Positions 30,610 to 40,277 are shown, counted from the stretch's first letter. The stretch is 64,000 nucleotides of DNA from Bifidobacterium sp. ESL0690 (GCF_029392315.1 NZ_CP113939.1:1550001-1614000); one strand, 5' to 3'. Notes: generated by a model from the sequence alone, not told the origin. Translations and numbers: made by a program.

Positions 30610-30918
30610 TCAACGGACGAGCTCGATCTTGGTGATGCCGGGCTTCTTCGAGGGCCGGTAGAGCACAAAACGATGGCCGATGACCTGCACCAGCTGCGCG
30701 CCGATCTGACCGGCGAGCGTCTCTCCGACTTCCTGCTCGTCAATCGTGCAGCCGTCCTGCACCACGCCTTTCAAGAGCTCGTGCGATTCGAGCGTCTCGG
30801 AAGCCTGCTTCACCGCGGCATCGGTGACGCCGTTCTTGCCGATCCACAGCATCGGCGAAATCTTGCTCGCCAAAGCCTTGAGCTGCTTGATCTGTCGTTT
30901 GTTCAGTTTCGTTGCCAT
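30610..30918 (-). CDS. yhbY: YhbY/CRM-domain RNA-binding protein
   Basis: 102 residues from ATG 30918; an upstream ATG at 30930 adds MESY but AGGA sits too close to it (1 nt) and rather far from 30918 (about 13 nt), so the start is open. Single CRM domain: KLNKRQIKQLKALASKISPMLWIGKNGVTDAAVKQ (the GxxG-like loop is IGKNG) and ELLKGVVQDGC...LVQVIGHRFVLYRPSK. Family members bind the pre-50S ribosome. It is a stand-alone gene here. Confidence 0.9.
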   Translation of the reverse strand: MATKLNKRQIKQLKALASKISPMLWIGKNGVTDAAVKQASETLESHELLKGVVQDGCTIDEQEVGETLAGQIGAQLVQVIGHRFVLYRPSKKPGITKIELVR

Positions 30919-31157
30919 ATATGATTCCATTCCTCATCATCACCGGTCGTCTCGAACGATTCCCGCCCCATCAATGAGCAATCGGCAATATTCGATATTC
31001 GATGATTCCACCATATCCCAAAGGCTTGTCCTGAAGATAACGCTGGCGAAACCGGCACAAATAAGGAATCGTTAACGCTCACATGATATCGGCATGTGGC
31101 ACGACTTTACCTAATAGAATAGAAAATGATGTAACATACATCACGTTTTATTCATCA

Positions 31158-32261
31158 ATGTCAAAGAAGGACACCTTGAAGAAGATTCTGTGCTCCCCTG
31201 GAAGCTATATCCAGGAACCGAACGCCATCAACGAACTCGCGGATCAGTACCGCACCCTCGGCAGCAAAGGCGCCTACATCATCGTCGATCCATTCATCGA
31301 GAAAACCTATCACGACCAGATCGTCTCCAGCTTCGAAAGCAGCAACACCCCGTACCAGCTTGTCGTCTTCGGCGGCGAATGCTCCGACAACGAAATCAAC
31401 AAGCACGTCGCGGCGCTTGGCGAGAACGACGCTGTCATCGGCATCGGCGGCGGCAAGACACTCGACACTTCCAAGGCCGTCGCGCACTTCGGCAAGCGTC
31501 CGGTCATCATTTCCCCGACCGCCGCCTCCTCCGACGCTCCGTGCTCGCGTCTTTCCGTGGTCTACACCGACGGCGGCGAATTCGACCACTACCTGCCTCT
31601 GCCCAAGAACCCGGACATGGTCATCATGGACACCACCATCATCTCGAAGGCCCCGGTACGCTTCCTGATCTCCGGCCTCGGCGACGCCTATGCGACCTAT
31701 TTCGAAGCGCTGGCCTGCAAGCAGTCGAACGCGATCACCATGACCGGCGGGCACTCCACCAATGCCGCCATCGCGCTGGCCAAGCTCTGCCACGATCTGC
31801 TCATCGCCGATGGCCCCAAGGCCGTCGCCGCAGTGCGTCAGGGCCTGTGCAGCCCGGCCGTCGAGAACGTGATCGAGGCCAATACCCTCTTAAGTGGCCT
31901 CGGCTTCGAGTCCAGCGGCCTCGCCGCAGCACACGCCATCCATGATGCGCTTACCGTGCTGCCCGGCACGCACAAGTATCTGCACGGCGAAAAGGTCGCC
32001 TACGGCACGCTGACTCAGTTCGTGCTTGAAGACCGCCCCGAAGCGGACCTGCGCGAGGCCTATGGTTTCTTCCGCAAGGTCGGCCTGCCCACAACCCTCG
32101 CCGAGATTGGCGTCGAGAACCCGAGCGACGAGGATCTGCTGAAGGTCGGCGAACTGGCCTGCAGCAAGGACGACACCATGTCCAACATGCCGTTTGAAGT
32201 AACGCCTGAAGACGTGGCAATTGCGCTTCGTGCCGCCACCGAAGTGGCGTCCGTCTACTAA
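31158..32261 (+). CDS. gldA: Glycerol dehydrogenase (iron-type alcohol dehydrogenase family)
   Basis: 367 residues; NAD-dependent oxidation of glycerol to dihydroxyacetone or the reverse. Marks: VVFGGECSDNEI, GIGGGKTLDTSKAVAHF (NAD loop), SPTAASSDAPCSRLSVVYTDGGEFD, and metal ligands Asp in SGLGDAYATYFEA and His in AAAHAIHD and YLHGEKVAYGTL. Two starts compete: ATG 31158 without a ribosome binding site, or TTG 31176 (protein MKKILCSPGSYIQ) with AAGAAGGA 5 nt upstream; the latter lines up better with the usual family N-terminus. A strong terminator follows. Confidence 0.94.
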   Translation: MSKKDTLKKILCSPGSYIQEPNAINELADQYRTLGSKGAYIIVDPFIEKTYHDQIVSSFESSNTPYQLVVFGGECSDNEINKHVAALGENDAVIGIGGGKTLDTSKAVAHFGKRPVIISPTAASSDAPCSRLSVVYTDGGEFDHYLPLPKNPDMVIMDTTIISKAPVRFLISGLGDAYATYFEALACKQSNAITMTGGHSTNAAIALAKLCHDLLIADGPKAVAAVRQGLCSPAVENVIEANTLLSGLGFESSGLAAAHAIHDALTVLPGTHKYLHGEKVAYGTLTQFVLEDRPEADLREAYGFFRKVGLPTTLAEIGVENPSDEDLLKVGELACSKDDTMSNMPFEVTPEDVAIALRAATEVASVY

Positions 32262-32295
32262 AGCGACCAAGCGGTTCGTTGATAACTATATGAAT

Positions 32296-32342
32296 GGCGG
32301 GAACGTCGTCAAAGTCGGTTGTGACGGCGTTCCCGCCTTTCT
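32296..32342 (+). terminator. Terminator after gldA
   Basis: GGCGGGAACG (32296-32305) pairs with CGTTCCCGCC (about 32328-32337), with CGTCA/TGACG extending the stem, then TTTCTT. Confidence 0.85.
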
Positions 32343-32380
32343 TGCGTCAGGAGTACTGATACAATAAAGGATTGGTGTTA

Positions 32381-32454
32381 GGTCCCGTAGCTCAGTTGGA
32401 TAGAGCAACTGACTTCTAATCTGTAGGTCGCGAGTTCGAATCTCGCCGGGATCA
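32381..32454 (+). tRNA. tRNA-Arg, anticodon TCT
   Basis: 74 nt cloverleaf: acceptor GGTCCCG with CGGGATC (one G-T pair), D arm GCTCAGTTGGATAGAGC, anticodon arm ACTGA-CTTCTAA-TCTGT with anticodon TCT (reads AGA), T arm GCGAG-TTCGAAT-CTCGC, discriminator A; CCA is not encoded. The anticodon stem has a central T-T mismatch. A TACAAT -10 candidate lies at 32360-32365. Confidence 0.95.
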
Positions 32455-32525
32455 CTTGGCTCGGAGACGGAGACCCTACCCGTCGCCGAAGGAACCGGAT
32501 AACCAATTACGACAGAGATATCTCA

Positions 32526-33812
32526 GTGACGAAATCATCAAAGATAAGCATCGATTGGCAGGCGCCCAAACGCCGTTTCCCCAAATATTCAGCATTGATA
32601 TTCGCCTTGGGATTCGTTTTTCTGCTTCCTGATTCGGCATATGTGGGTCATTTCGTACTTATGGTTCTGCAACCGGTACTTATTCTGCTGCTCTATGCTG
32701 CCATGATCAAAGCGCCAAAACTGTTCTGGCAACGTGCGGCTGCGCTGATTCTGATAGCGGTCTGCATCTGGTCGGCGCCGTATCTGCGCCACGGTGGGCA
32801 ACTGCTGACCTACATCGTCATAGCCGAAGCGTCTATTCTGTTCAATGCAGCATTCGGATACATTACCATCGTGCTTTCCGCAGCCGCCATGTGGATACTC
32901 TCTCCGATACTCAATGATCTGCAAAGCCTGCATGTTCCGGATTTCATCGCCACATCAAACTACATATTGTTCGCCGGCATCCTCTTCATGGTCTACACCG
33001 TGCAATCGGAGAAACTGCAACGAGCCAACGACCAATTGCAAGAAAATGTGGAGCAGATTGAATCGCTGACCCTTTCGCGCGAAAGGGCACGAATGGCCAG
33101 TGAAATGCACGATTCCATAGGTCAACAACTTACTGCGATACACTATGCTCATGAATCCGCGGCCAACGCGACGTTCGCCGCCACCAACCTGACCGAAGCA
33201 GAACAGGCAGCCATCAGCAAACCCATCACCAGAGCCGACGAGATTGCCGAAGGTGCCTTGTCCGAAGTCCGTCAGATGGCACGTGCCTTGGATCCGGCGG
33301 CGTTCGGTCAAACGCTCACCAATGAATCGATCGACGCCATGGCACGTTCGTTCGGCCAAGCCGGACTTGAGATGCAGACCGACATCACTGGAGAAGTGGG
33401 GCTGTTGGGAAGTGGCGAACAAACGCTGTTGTTCCGCGCTTTGCAGGAAACGCTAACCAATGCCGTGCGCCATGCCCACGCCACAAAAGTATGTCTCGCC
33501 ATCGCCGTCGGCGGCCGTGAGACGACATTGCGTGTCGAAGACGATGGGCCAGGCATCGATACGGACGACATCGATCACGGCTTCGGTCTTGCTGCGTTAC
33601 GCCAACGCGTGGAGCAAATCGGCGGAAACCTGACGTTAGGGGAATCGCAATCGCTTGGCGGAGCCAGCATCAAGGTGACTATTCCGAAACCAAACGGGAC
33701 GGAACCAATCAAACCATCATGGCCATCGAATTCGGATGTCACAGACCGTACTTCCCAGAAAAGTGGGGAAAATAACGCAACGACACCTGCAAAAGGAGCG
33801 GACGAGTCATGA
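32526..33812 (+). CDS. Sensor histidine kinase, NarL/DesK type
   Basis: 428 residues, GTG start. Five or six hydrophobic segments fill residues 15-160, followed by a short coiled coil (EKLQRANDQLQENVEQIESL) and a HisKA_3 domain: ERARMASEMHDSIGQQLTAIH with phospho-acceptor His195. The HATPase has ALQETLTNAVRHAHA (N box), DDGPGIDTDD (G1) and HGFGLAALRQRVEQIGG (G2). No extracellular sensing domain, so it probably senses within the membrane or via the neighbouring transporter, as in antibiotic-stress systems. It ends with a 60-residue polar tail; its stop overlaps the response-regulator start. Confidence 0.92.
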   Translation: MTKSSKISIDWQAPKRRFPKYSALIFALGFVFLLPDSAYVGHFVLMVLQPVLILLLYAAMIKAPKLFWQRAAALILIAVCIWSAPYLRHGGQLLTYIVIAEASILFNAAFGYITIVLSAAAMWILSPILNDLQSLHVPDFIATSNYILFAGILFMVYTVQSEKLQRANDQLQENVEQIESLTLSRERARMASEMHDSIGQQLTAIHYAHESAANATFAATNLTEAEQAAISKPITRADEIAEGALSEVRQMARALDPAAFGQTLTNESIDAMARSFGQAGLEMQTDITGEVGLLGSGEQTLLFRALQETLTNAVRHAHATKVCLAIAVGGRETTLRVEDDGPGIDTDDIDHGFGLAALRQRVEQIGGNLTLGESQSLGGASIKVTIPKPNGTEPIKPSWPSNSDVTDRTSQKSGENNATTPAKGADES

Positions 33813-34696
33813 ACGATGCCGTCAAATCCGAAGCAACCACGAGCCAGCCCATCCATCTGCTCATCGTGGACGATCAGGAGCTTATCCTTACAGGACTTGC
33901 CGAACTTGTCACCTATATGCCCGGCATAGAAGTAACTGCACAATCACAAAGCGGTCAGGCGGTGCTTCAACTGCCAGACAGCACACTCAATTCGATTGAT
34001 GTCGCACTCGTCGACGCGCGCATGCCACAGATGGATGGTCCTGAGCTGATCGCGCGATTGCATGACAGATATCCTGATATCAAATGTATTTTGCTCACCG
34101 CGTTCGATGAGGACGATAATCTGATTGATTCTTTGAAAGCCGGGGCTGTCGGCTATCTGCTTAAGGACATCTCCACAGCCGACCTTGCCGACGCCATCCA
34201 TCGCGCGGCCGAAGGAGGCCGGATCATCGGCGCCAGCGCCACCGCACACGTCATGCGTCTCATCTCGCAATCCGGCAATCACGACGATAAAAACAGCGAT
34301 AATGTGGCTTTTTCGACCGACTCTGGCGAACAAGCCGCGAACAAAAGAACTACAAAAAAGTTTGATGCAACCTCTGCCGGAGCCTCCCACGAATTTGTAT
34401 CCGACAGGGGCACCGATGGAAATATGGAAGCCGATGGAGACTCCTATGTCGCAGCAAGCGACGTTTCCGACATCGCCCAAGCCAGCCCAGAAACCCGTGC
34501 GCTGCTTGCGGAGCTGACACCACAAAACCAGCAGATCGCTTTGCTTATCGCCCAAGGCCACACCAATTCGGAAATCGCAGACAAGCTGTTTCTCTCGCCA
34601 GGAACGGTGAAGAACCACGCCAGCCACATCTTCGCCAGCCTCAACGTCCGCAATCGCACCGAACTGACCGCCATGCTCGGCGGCACATTGGACTGA
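33809..34696 (+). CDS. NarL/LuxR-type response regulator with long linker
   Basis: 295 residues, longer than the usual 210-220. Receiver: acidic pair Asp21/Asp22 in LLIVDDQ, phospho-acceptor Asp69 in VALVDARMPQMDG, Lys in GYLLKDIS. LuxR helix-turn-helix at the end: LTPQNQQIALLIAQGHTNSEIADKLF. Between them is a polar linker of about 80 residues (NHDDKNSDN...SYVAASDV) instead of the usual 15-20. ATG overlaps the kinase stop (ATGA), with AAAAGGAG upstream. Convergent with the ABC permease gene, with 9 bp between the stops. Confidence 0.93.
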   Translation: MNDAVKSEATTSQPIHLLIVDDQELILTGLAELVTYMPGIEVTAQSQSGQAVLQLPDSTLNSIDVALVDARMPQMDGPELIARLHDRYPDIKCILLTAFDEDDNLIDSLKAGAVGYLLKDISTADLADAIHRAAEGGRIIGASATAHVMRLISQSGNHDDKNSDNVAFSTDSGEQAANKRTTKKFDATSAGASHEFVSDRGTDGNMEADGDSYVAASDVSDIAQASPETRALLAELTPQNQQIALLIAQGHTNSEIADKLFLSPGTVKNHASHIFASLNVRNRTELTAMLGGTLD

Positions 34697-34705
34697 AACC
34701 GAGAC

Positions 34706-36688
34706 TCATCGACCGCCGTTCCGAGCAACGCCACGATAGACCGAACGGTAAAGCAGACCGCCACAACCGATGACAATCAGCAATGCGAGCGCCATCATGC
34801 CCAGCTGTGGCCATGGCACGTATACCCGCGCCGCATGCCAATAGCCGGCGAGCCTAGGCTGCTCGGTGAGATTAGCGGAAATGGCGACGGTCACCATCGA
34901 AAGCAGACCTGCCGTGCCAACCTCAATACCGGTGCGGATGCAGCCGGTCATAGCCCACTGTCGTTCGTTCATGCCAATCATCCAAGCAGCTCTGGCCTCG
35001 CGACGGCGCGATTCCGCATCGTTGGCGACCACGGAGACCAAACCCACTACTGAGATGAGCAGAATCGGGTAGACGAAGAAATATACACCGATTCGGTTGC
35101 CACCCGCGGACTCGCGCTGGGACACCGCACCAAACGGCAGCTGGTCGATGACATCCGCAGTGTTCGAAACACTTACAGAATGATCGTCTTTATCCGACGC
35201 CAACACGCGAGCCGCGCTCGTACGGTCGTGGTGAATAATCGCCATACGGCGACCATGATGGTTTTCCACTGGGTTGAGTGAACGTGGTACATACAGATTG
35301 CCGGTCAACCCGCCACCCATTCGTATGACTGAAGTGACTTTGCTGCGATGCCAGTGACCGTCCGCTCCAGCTATGCAGACTGGTTGGCCGATTTTGCTTT
35401 CCCCTGCCGATACCACGCCATTACGGGCATCCACGTCGCCTTGCCTCGCGCCGACCGGTATGAAATCCGAAAGCGACCCGCTGTCAATGACCGAAGAGAG
35501 GCCTTCACCCGACGGATAGCCTTCGGCCAGATCCTCCTTCATCTGTTTGTCGCAGCCACCAGAATCGGAGTACAGATACCTCACCTGTGTGGTCGGCGAC
35601 AGCACCAATGCGCGAGGATCGGCTTTGGTCGCCATTGAACGCAGATTGCCGGTTCCGGCTTTCCCTGTCTGTCCGGTCTCCATTACCGACGTGCCATCGA
35701 AAATCGCGTGCAACGAGGTGCTGGCAGCATGGTCCTGGAAGGTCTGCAGCCCATAGAAAAACACGAATATGGCCACCGCCGCCACAGTGATGCTGAAAAT
35801 CGACATGGATTTGAGCGCCGTCACATCGCGCAGGGCGATGTCCGCCCACGAACGGCCACGCAGCCGCTTGCTGATGCCACCGCCTATGGCGCGCAGCAAC
35901 GGTTTGGACAGCCGGGCGATACCCCAACAGACCAAAAGCGGCATCACACCGTTGCCCATCTGCGCCATATCGCTGTTTGAACACGAAGAGGCAATGCCCC
36001 AGCCGATGCCGATGACGAACATGGCCACAGTGACGAGATTGCGGATAACGATGGAGAACCGAGTGTATACGCTCCTTCTATTCTTGCGTTCCGGAACGGT
36101 GGAAAGCGCCAAACGCGATTTGCCGACCTTTCTGGCGGAAAAATAAGCGGAGACCATCGCGCAAACCAGAGAGATCAGGACAGTCTGCCAAACCGCATTG
36201 AAGAATCCAAATCCCGTGCGCTTGAGCGCCTGTGGGCCGATGAGCCTGAACAAGAACGAAAACAACACATTGCAAGGCACTCCAAGCACACAGGCACCAA
36301 GTGCGGAAACGAAGGCGATGGGCAACTGCACACCGACGATGGCGCCGATTAGCCACCGAGGGGTCGCTCCCATTATCCGCAGACGCATCAAATCACTCCA
36401 CTTGGTGATGAAGGCATGGTCAGTAGTCGTCTTGTCGATCAGAACTGCTGCAACAATCATGAAAACCAGAAACGTCCCCAAGTCGCCGGCCACGCTGGGA
36501 ACCGAGTTCACAGCCCATGCAAGCACGAACACCAGCGTCATTGCCGCCATATTCGCCGCGCCATTAAGCAACTGCAAGCGCCTGTTGCCCCTCCAAAGCG
36601 AAGAGATGATATGCAAGCTGCTCATCCTAACGCTGTTTCGCGGCACACCGCCCATTCCATGTACTTTCTCAACGCCAGATTTACTCAT
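34706..36688 (-). CDS. FtsX-like ABC transporter permease
   Basis: 660 residues from ATG 36688 (GGGAGG about 6 nt upstream; the ATG overlaps the end of the ATPase gene by 8 bp). Hydrophobic segments cluster at about residues 30-85, 95-200, 240-300, 330-350, 560-590 and 610-655, with a large outward domain at 350-560 rich in Asp/Gly/Ser. This MacB/BceB-like layout fits export or resistance to peptide antibiotics, or lipoprotein handling. With the overlapping ATPase and the convergent two-component system it suggests a Bce-like detoxification module, although the kinase here is NarL-type (inference). Confidence 0.87.
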   Translation of the reverse strand: MSKSGVEKVHGMGGVPRNSVRMSSLHIISSLWRGNRRLQLLNGAANMAAMTLVFVLAWAVNSVPSVAGDLGTFLVFMIVAAVLIDKTTTDHAFITKWSDLMRLRIMGATPRWLIGAIVGVQLPIAFVSALGACVLGVPCNVLFSFLFRLIGPQALKRTGFGFFNAVWQTVLISLVCAMVSAYFSARKVGKSRLALSTVPERKNRRSVYTRFSIVIRNLVTVAMFVIGIGWGIASSCSNSDMAQMGNGVMPLLVCWGIARLSKPLLRAIGGGISKRLRGRSWADIALRDVTALKSMSIFSITVAAVAIFVFFYGLQTFQDHAASTSLHAIFDGTSVMETGQTGKAGTGNLRSMATKADPRALVLSPTTQVRYLYSDSGGCDKQMKEDLAEGYPSGEGLSSVIDSGSLSDFIPVGARQGDVDARNGVVSAGESKIGQPVCIAGADGHWHRSKVTSVIRMGGGLTGNLYVPRSLNPVENHHGRRMAIIHHDRTSAARVLASDKDDHSVSVSNTADVIDQLPFGAVSQRESAGGNRIGVYFFVYPILLISVVGLVSVVANDAESRRREARAAWMIGMNERQWAMTGCIRTGIEVGTAGLLSMVTVAISANLTEQPRLAGYWHAARVYVPWPQLGMMALALLIVIGCGGLLYRSVYRGVARNGGR

Positions 36689-37481
36689 CACGGCCTCCCA
36701 GCAGTAAATCCTCAATCTGAGTGGCAGAAAGCCCGTAGCCATATTCACGCACAATTCGGCCTTCGTTCATCAAGACCACGCGGTCAGCCGATGAGGCGAC
36801 CACCGGGTCGTGCGTGACAATCAGAGCCGCCTTGAGCCCGGCCCGCATGGAGGCATGGATGGTTTCGACTACTTCGTCGCGCGCCTTCGGATCGAGATTG
36901 CCGGTCGGCTCGTCGGCAAACAGCACATCGGCACCGATGGCGAGCGCCCTGGCGATGGCGACACGTTGCTGCTGTCCGCCAGAAAGACTGGTGACAGGGG
37001 TGTCCAGTGGTTTGTCAGAAAGACCCACGCATGCCAAGGCCCGCAGCATCTCATCATCACCCATCCGCTCGCCGCGAATAGAGGCGGGCAACGCCACGTT
37101 CTCCCCTATGGTCAGGTTCTCAAGCAGCATGTAGTCCTGGAAAATCAATGCGAAGCGCGAGGCACGCAGTTGGGCCAATTTCTTCTCACCAAGTTTGGCC
37201 AGCACCTTGCCGTCGAACGTCACCGTGCCGTGCGTGGGCTTGTCCATTCCGGCCATCGCCCGCAATAACGACGACTTGCCACACCCCGAAGGCCCAATAA
37301 CCGCCACCGTCTCGCCTTCGTGAACCGTCAGATCGATCGGCCCCAGCATGAACCCAAAGTCTCGGACCAGACCTTCGGCCCGTAAAACCTCCTCGGTTTT
37401 CAACGCTTGCTGCGGTGAGGGACACGTCTGTGTTGTATAGCTTGAGATATTTTCATTTTTCATATTTTCATCGTCACACAT
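36681..37481 (-). CDS. ABC transporter ATP-binding protein (MacB/LolD-like)
   Basis: 266 residues. Walker A GPSGCGKSS, Q-loop in FALIFQDYMLL, signature LSGGQQQRVAIARALA, Walker B VLFADEPTGNLD, switch His in LIVTHDPVVAS. The first 30 residues (MCDDENMKNENISSYTTQ) are outside the domain; starts at 37481 and 37463 both lack a good ribosome binding site. It powers the permease encoded immediately downstream. Confidence 0.93.
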   Translation of the reverse strand: MCDDENMKNENISSYTTQTCPSPQQALKTEEVLRAEGLVRDFGFMLGPIDLTVHEGETVAVIGPSGCGKSSLLRAMAGMDKPTHGTVTFDGKVLAKLGEKKLAQLRASRFALIFQDYMLLENLTIGENVALPASIRGERMGDDEMLRALACVGLSDKPLDTPVTSLSGGQQQRVAIARALAIGADVLFADEPTGNLDPKARDEVVETIHASMRAGLKAALIVTHDPVVASSADRVVLMNEGRIVREYGYGLSATQIEDLLLGGRDE

Positions 37482-37690
37482 TCCAAGAGACCATGCCCCG
37501 TGCCGAAAGTCACTGTTTTCCCTTAGATGTTTGAAAAATATCGAATGAAAAAATCAACAGCAGATATGAAAGTTGACAATAATTAGAAGAATCTGAATGA
37601 ACAATACAGCAATCATATAAGTACCGCAATATGGCGGAATTGCAATGGAAAACTTGAATCTGTGTCGCAAACAGACGATAAACTCGAAAC

Positions 37691-38944
37691 ATGGATTCGG
37701 ACAACGAGACGCCCCAGACCGCTAGTAACGACGACGCTTGGCAAGCTGCCGAGCCGTTTCCCGCTGCGCTGCCCTTTAATCATCGCCTGAGCTTAAATCA
37801 GAACCTGACCTTTGAATATGCAAAGTCGGCGTTTGCTTCTGCGGGACTTGAGTGGTCTGACGAAAGCCTCATTCGTCTGCATCTTTTCGATACCGAGAAA
37901 CAGGCTACGAACACCGCACTTCTGCTTTCTGACCAATGTCCCTATCTCGTCAAATGCGCGGTCTTCGATGGCGACACCAAGACGAAGCTGACCGAACGGC
38001 AAAATGTTTCCGGCTCGGTTTTGAAGCAAATCGACGCCACGATGATGTTTCTGAACCAGCACAACCCCGACAACGCATGGCCTGAAGCCGCGCTGCGCGA
38101 ATCTCTGGTCAATGCCGTCCTTCACCGTGATTACGACAAGAACGGACCGATTCTTATCAGCATCTTCGATTCGAGCATCGAAATCGTCTCCCCCGGCGGT
38201 TTGGTCGATGGTTTCGAAGTCAACGACCTCTTGAATGGCGTCAGTGAATCCCGAAACCCATGGCTCGCCGATGTGTTCGAAGCTTTGCACCTGAGCGAAA
38301 ACTACGGCACCGGTGTGCAACGCATCCTCGATGCCTACTCGCAGAGCCTTGCCAGCCCGCAGCTACGCGTCGGTCCTGGATCGGTGGCAATGATTCTGCC
38401 TAAGCCCGTGTTTGATTCCGCATGGCCCGAACCTCATCTCGACGACGAAAATGCCGACGGGACAGAGAACGGCATGCACGATGCCGGTAATAGTAACGGC
38501 ACCCCTGACAAAGGTTCCGGGAAAGCCAAGCGCTATACGTTCCCATTGGGTGGCCAGCATCTTTTCACGACCAATCCTGCAGAAGCGCTCAAAGGCAGCC
38601 GTGGGCTCGCCGCGGTTTCCTTGCCTTCCCTGGTGCTCGCAGGCGGCAAGGCATGGGATTTTCTCAATGCCAATCTTTCAGCTGCTTCACTGCCGGATAA
38701 CATCAAAAACCAGCTCAACATGAAATCCGGAAATAAAGAGAAGCAACAATTCCAAATCGATACGCTCTCGGAAATCACCATGCATCTGTTCGCACAGCAA
38801 GGTGTCGAAATGAGCCTGAAGGAAATCCAGAACCGACTTGGCACGAACTCCGACAATCTCACCGATGCGCTCGAGGGGCTCACAAATCAGGGGAAGCTGC
38901 AAAGCATCACTCGCTCCGGAACCACGACTTATTCGCTGCCTTAA
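37691..38944 (+). CDS. AlbA/Schlafen-group ATP-binding regulator lacking the N-terminal DNA-binding domain
   Basis: 417 residues. The central part matches the RecG-like/HATPase_c_4 family (PF13749 type): WPEAALRESLVNAVLHRDYDKNGPILISIFDSSIEIVSPGGLVDG and NPWLADVFEALHLSENYGTGVQRILDAY, an N-box-like ATP fold. The usual N-terminal AlbA_2 (Schlafen) domain is not complete; only its end seems present (residues 25-100). The C-terminus (EITMHLFAQQGVEMSLKEIQNRLGTNSDNLTDAL) looks like a winged helix. An acidic/Gly-rich insert lies at 255-280. No neighbours suggest a function. Confidence 0.72.
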   Translation: MDSDNETPQTASNDDAWQAAEPFPAALPFNHRLSLNQNLTFEYAKSAFASAGLEWSDESLIRLHLFDTEKQATNTALLLSDQCPYLVKCAVFDGDTKTKLTERQNVSGSVLKQIDATMMFLNQHNPDNAWPEAALRESLVNAVLHRDYDKNGPILISIFDSSIEIVSPGGLVDGFEVNDLLNGVSESRNPWLADVFEALHLSENYGTGVQRILDAYSQSLASPQLRVGPGSVAMILPKPVFDSAWPEPHLDDENADGTENGMHDAGNSNGTPDKGSGKAKRYTFPLGGQHLFTTNPAEALKGSRGLAAVSLPSLVLAGGKAWDFLNANLSAASLPDNIKNQLNMKSGNKEKQQFQIDTLSEITMHLFAQQGVEMSLKEIQNRLGTNSDNLTDALEGLTNQGKLQSITRSGTTTYSLP

Positions 38945-39083
38945 TAGATTTGTTGACTTCTATAGTCTTAGCTGGCTTATCCTGCAATCCAACGTTGCAG
39001 CCACAGCCATAGCCACGCCGGTCGCCGTGAGTTGACGGTCACCGAAAACCGATAATGAATGACAATAATTGTAACACTTACTG

Positions 39084-40277
39084 TCAGTTGATAATCAGCG
39101 CCAACCCCAGCAGCACCGCCAAAAACAGTACGTTGGTCACCGTATAGACGAGCAGGTAGCGGCCCTTTTGGTTTGGGTATTTGCGGGCGATCTGCTGATA
39201 GGAAATCAGTGAAGCCATGGAGGCAATCAGGGTGCCCAACCCGCCGAGATTCGTGCCGATGATCAGCTCTCGCCACTGGCTGCAGAAACCGGAAAGCAAG
39301 ATGGACGTGGGCACGTTGCTGATCAGTTGGCTGGAGGCGACGGCGACCTCCATCGGGTGCTGGTTGACGATCGAGGCTACGAAATTCGAGAACTCCGGGA
39401 CGCGGCGCATGTTGCCGATGAAGATAAAGAACATCACGAAGGTCAGCGGCAGGCTCCAGTCGACCTTGAGGAATGCCCGGCGGTCGCAGATCAGGAACGC
39501 GCCAAACACCAACAGGCACATCAGCCAAAGCGGAATCGCGCCGCTGACGGTGAAAATGCAGACCAGGAACAGGGCAACGTAAACGACCGCACGCCAGCCG
39601 CCGTAACCTGCGCCATAATTGAGCACGCGCACCTCGTCTGGCTGCTGCTCACTTTGCGGGGCAAACAGCGATTGCTCAATGCCTTTGCGCCCAAGACTTG
39701 CGAAATCGGCCTGGCTGCTGCGACGCCGAAATACCACGAGAATGACAACGAACAACATAATCGCCGAAGCCAACGAGAATGGCCCCATCACTTCAAGGAA
39801 CTCCGAAGTCGGCATCTTGGAGACGGATTTGAGATAAAGATTATGCGCGTTGCCGACGGGCGTGAGCATACTGCCGGTATTGGCGCCGATGGTCATCAGC
39901 GTGGCCACCAGAACGGCCTTGTCCTCCATTTTCGCCATGACAAGTACGGAAATCGCGAAGGGAATGAACGTGACCAAGGAAACGTCGTTGGTGATGAAAA
40001 TCGCGGAGAAGAACGTCAGCGAAACCAGCGCAATCACCAGAGCGCTTTCGGTGTGGACATGCTCAAGCAGCTTGGTGCCGATGATATGGAAAACGCCGAT
40101 GCGCTGGAAGCCGCAGACCACGAGCATGAGGCAAACCAGCTGAGAAATAGTATTGAGGTGGATATAACCAAGATACTGACGGTCCGGTGGGACGATGAAA
40201 CATGAAATGATGGCGAGTATCGTCGCCACCACCAAAATGGTGTCGTTTTTCAGTTCCTTGACGATCCACTTGCGCAT
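39084..40277 (-). CDS. ArsB/NhaD (SLC13-like) anion permease family protein
   Basis: 397 residues from ATG 40277 (a TTG at 40292 is possible; neither has a clear ribosome binding site). About ten membrane segments with family motifs FITNDVSLVTFIPFAISVL, TIGANTGSMLTPVGNAHNLYL (hairpin loop with NxxG/TPVGN) and SSQLISNVPTSILLSGF (second inverted repeat, NVPxxI). Such proteins carry arsenite, citrate-like anions or exchange Na+/H+; the substrate cannot be told. It is convergent with the AlbA-like gene, 139 bp apart, where I saw no strong terminator. Confidence 0.85.
   Translation of the reverse strand: MRKWIVKELKNDTILVVATILAIISCFIVPPDRQYLGYIHLNTISQLVCLMLVVCGFQRIGVFHIIGTKLLEHVHTESALVIALVSLTFFSAIFITNDVSLVTFIPFAISVLVMAKMEDKAVLVATLMTIGANTGSMLTPVGNAHNLYLKSVSKMPTSEFLEVMGPFSLASAIMLFVVILVVFRRRSSQADFASLGRKGIEQSLFAPQSEQQPDEVRVLNYGAGYGGWRAVVYVALFLVCIFTVSGAIPLWLMCLLVFGAFLICDRRAFLKVDWSLPLTFVMFFIFIGNMRRVPEFSNFVASIVNQHPMEVAVASSQLISNVPTSILLSGFCSQWRELIIGTNLGGLGTLIASMASLISYQQIARKYPNQKGRYLLVYTVTNVLFLAVLLGLALIIN

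Noticed and set aside
31083..31157. Upstream extension of glycerol dehydrogenase
   Set aside because: The extra 25 codons have no counterpart in the family, and the region reads as promoter; the start is at 31158 or 31176.
37691..38944. RecG helicase
   Set aside because: The similarity is limited to the ATP-binding C-terminal module shared with AlbA/Schlafen-type regulators; no helicase motifs are present.
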